DNA of 64,000 nt. Source: Mycolicibacterium tusciae JS617 (GTDB lineage Bacteria; Actinomycetota; Actinomycetes; Mycobacteriales; Mycobacteriaceae). The notes below the pieces were generated by a model, which searched no databases, was not told the origin of the DNA, and saw nothing but the letters and a program-made list of their open reading frames with translations. Of the stretch, positions 62,499 to 64,000 are shown in pieces. How positions within the stretch are numbered: the first letter of the stretch is position 1; every line of letters begins with the position of its first letter. The stretch covers positions 744,001 through 808,000 of the forward strand of contig NZ_KI912270.1 of NCBI RefSeq assembly GCF_000243415.2, written 5' to 3'. The position numbers and the translations under genes were made by a program.

Positions 62499-63649
62499 CG
62501 TCTCGGCAGACCTAACACTCGGGTCGCGGTGATGCCCTTGTTGATCTGGGTGGTCCCGCCCGCGATGGTCAATGACCGCGACGACAGCCGTCGGTCCGAC
62601 CAACGCCCACTGTCCAACGGTCCGAGCACATCGAAGGCCAGCTCGGCGAGGTCCTGACCCAGTTCGGCCCACACGCTCTTGGCCAGGCTGGCCGATCCGA
62701 GCGCATCGCCGCCCTGCAACATCGCCGATATCGACCGCTTGCACAACAACTCGAGGTACTTGATGCGCACGGCGACCTCGCCCAGCCGGCGCAACGTCGC
62801 ACCGTTCTCGAGTGCAGGCCTGCCGTCGACGACATGCTCCGCGAGGTCGGCGACGAGGTCTGAGAGTTGGACCTGCATCTGCGCGTACAGACGCGCCGCA
62901 CCCGCCCGTTCGTGGCTCAACGTCGTGGTCGCGACCTGCCAGCCCGAATTGAGCGGGCCGAGCAGGGCGTCGGCGGGGACCCGGACATCGGTGAAGAACA
63001 CCTCGGCAAAGTCAGCGGCCCCGTTGATGGTCACCAACGGCCGGACCTCGATGCCGGGCAATGTCATGTCAACGATGAGACAGGAGATGCCCTTGTGCTT
63101 GGAGACGTCTGGATCGGTACGCACGTACAACTGACACCAGTCCGCCCGATGACCGAGCGACGTCCAGATCTTCTGGCCGTTGACGAGGAAGTCGTCGCCG
63201 TCGCGGGTTGCCCGCGTCCGCAGGGAGGCGAGATCGGAACCGGCGTCAGGCTCAGACATGCCCTGACACCAGATGTCATCGGCCCGAATCATCCGGGGGA
63301 GAAGCCGCCGCATCTGCGCGTCGGTCCCGTACTGCATGATCGCGGGTGCGATGTTGTTCACGCCAATCACGTTGAGTGGCATGGGAGCTCGCGCCCGCGT
63401 CGTCTCCTCCGCATAGACCAACTGCTCGAGGACCGTCGCCCCGCGGCCGCCGTACTCCTGCGGCCAGGACACCGCGCCCCAGCCTGCGTCGGCCACTGTC
63501 GCATCCCAGGCCCGCATTATTTCGAACGCCTGTGCGTCGCGGCCGCGCTGCCGGTCAGCGGCCCGCACTTCATCCGTCAGGTTGGTTGACAACCAAGCCC
63601 GCAACTCCTTGCGGAAGGGTTCCACCTCCGCCGGATATGAGAAATCCAC
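62495..63649 (-). CDS. Acyl-CoA dehydrogenase (catalytic partner type)
   Basis: 384 residues. FSYPAEVEPFRKELRAWLSTNL, AGWGAVSWPQEYGGRGATVLEQLVYAEE, CQGMSEPDAGSDLASLRTRATRDGDDFLVNGQKIWTS and a C-terminal SRSLTIAGGTTQINKGITATRVLGLPR. The SEPDAGSDL FAD/substrate motif is intact, so this is probably the FAD-binding half of a FadE-FadE heterotetramer with the downstream subunit. First gene of the four-gene minus-strand operon. Confidence 0.92.
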   Translation of the reverse strand: MDFSYPAEVEPFRKELRAWLSTNLTDEVRAADRQRGRDAQAFEIMRAWDATVADAGWGAVSWPQEYGGRGATVLEQLVYAEETTRARAPMPLNVIGVNNIAPAIMQYGTDAQMRRLLPRMIRADDIWCQGMSEPDAGSDLASLRTRATRDGDDFLVNGQKIWTSLGHRADWCQLYVRTDPDVSKHKGISCLIVDMTLPGIEVRPLVTINGAADFAEVFFTDVRVPADALLGPLNSGWQVATTTLSHERAGAARLYAQMQVQLSDLVADLAEHVVDGRPALENGATLRRLGEVAVRIKYLELLCKRSISAMLQGGDALGSASLAKSVWAELGQDLAELAFDVLGPLDSGRWSDRRLSSRSLTIAGGTTQINKGITATRVLGLPRR

Positions 63650-63684
63650 GGTTTCCTGTTCGGGATCGAACTGATTGGTTTCTT

Positions 63685-63690
63685 TATAAT
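63685..63690 (+). promoter_or_regulatory. Probable -10 promoter hexamer
   Basis: tataat within an AT-rich patch (63676-63712) between the divergent acyl-CoA dehydrogenase and SDR-remnant genes, unusual in this GC-rich DNA. It reads toward the SDR remnant and whatever follows it. Confidence 0.55.
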
Positions 63691-63737
63691 TTTAGGTAGT
63701 ATAGCCACCGCTGGCGCACAGGCAGAGAGGTTCGGTC

Positions 63738-63956
63738 ATGGGCAGGGTGACGGGAAAAGTCGCGCTGGTCAGCGGAGCTACTCGAGGCCAGGGCCCCCCG
63801 ATGATCCAGGGGATGCCGATTCCGTATGTGGAGCCCGAAGACATCAGTGAAGCCGTGCTGTTTCTGGCCAGCGACGCCGCCCGCTACGTCACCGGTCAGC
63901 AGTTGCGCGTCGACGCGGCTGGCTTCCTGAAAATCAGGCCGTGGTCGGGCCCATAG
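63738..63956 (+). pseudogene. Short-chain dehydrogenase with an internal deletion
   Basis: 72 residues. MGRVTGKVALVSGATRGQG is a normal SDR cofactor-binding start, and IPYVEPEDISEAVLFLASDAARYVTGQQLRVDAAGFLK is a normal SDR end, but the roughly 190-200 residues between, including NAG and the Ser-Tyr-Lys catalytic set, are missing. The joint lies around gggcccccc (about 63793-63801) and is in frame. It cannot be an active dehydrogenase. Confidence 0.85.
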
Positions 63957-63980
63957 GAAACATCAGAGGGAGTAACAACG

Positions 63981-64000
63981 GTGCCCAGAGGGATCATGTA
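63981..64000 (+). CDS. Start of a further gene (cut by window end)
   Basis: A GTG at 63981 follows a good ribosome site (gagggagt, about 63966-63973). Only six codons (VPRGIM) are visible, so the product cannot be named. It would be transcribed with the SDR remnant. Confidence 0.35.

Overview
The window is high-GC actinobacterial DNA from a mycobacterium, most likely a rapid-growing Mycolicibacterium-type species. The evidence is two MmpL/MmpS transporters, a SigK/RskA sigma/anti-sigma pair sitting behind a cyclopropane-fatty-acid-synthase cluster, DUF732, DUF5078 and DUF7159 proteins, a mycofactocin-type short-chain dehydrogenase and an F420-type luciferase-like oxidoreductase. No ribosomal RNA or CRISPR array is visible, and there is one tRNA (tRNA-Arg, anticodon CCU).

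Layout. 1-15.5 kb is ordinary chromosome: small secreted proteins, an NRAMP metal transporter, a gamma-glutamylcyclotransferase/poly-gamma-glutamate hydrolase fusion, a serine beta-lactamase-like hydrolase, the tightly overlapping lipid/sigK/rskA operon, a YbdK-type ligase, cytochrome-oxidase accessory genes, the tRNA and a methyltransferase. 15.7-31 kb is a pile-up of mobile DNA. 31-34 kb is a sulfide/persulfide-stress operon (CstR-like repressor, DUF302, TauE/SafE, persulfide dioxygenase-rhodanese). 34-40 kb is mixed accessory DNA: a Ser/Thr kinase, a truncated sugar transferase, an ECF sigma factor and an orphan TctC-type binding protein. 40-51.4 kb carries an acyltransferase, two paralogous MmpL proteins, one MmpS, a cutinase and small secreted proteins. 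51.5-64 kb is a TetR-controlled catabolic region with an SDR, a P450, an acyl-CoA ligase, a Rieske oxygenase, a ketosteroid-dehydrogenase-like flavoprotein, an enoyl-CoA hydratase, a CoA-transferase and two acyl-CoA dehydrogenases.

The main discovery is at 15.7-30.1 kb, where three tyrosine-recombinase systems are nested like Russian dolls. The oldest is a minus-strand set: integrase, XRE regulator, and an 806-residue zinc-ribbon protein with a decayed integrase fold. Its integrase is cut in two at the codons for the first catalytic arginine (GL|RR) by a plus-strand TnpA-TnpB-TnpC-like element, 18985-29561. That element's TnpB is in turn cut at its YRH|SY active-site codons by a second plus-strand element with three recombinases and a TnpC-like protein, 22123-28227. 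Both elements have imperfect terminal inverted repeats and are flanked by non-identical 6-bp spacers, as in Tn554. Removing each element plus one 6-bp spacer joins the two halves of the host recombinase in frame at the junction. Several +1 frameshifts mark decay, or possibly sequencing error, in these genes.
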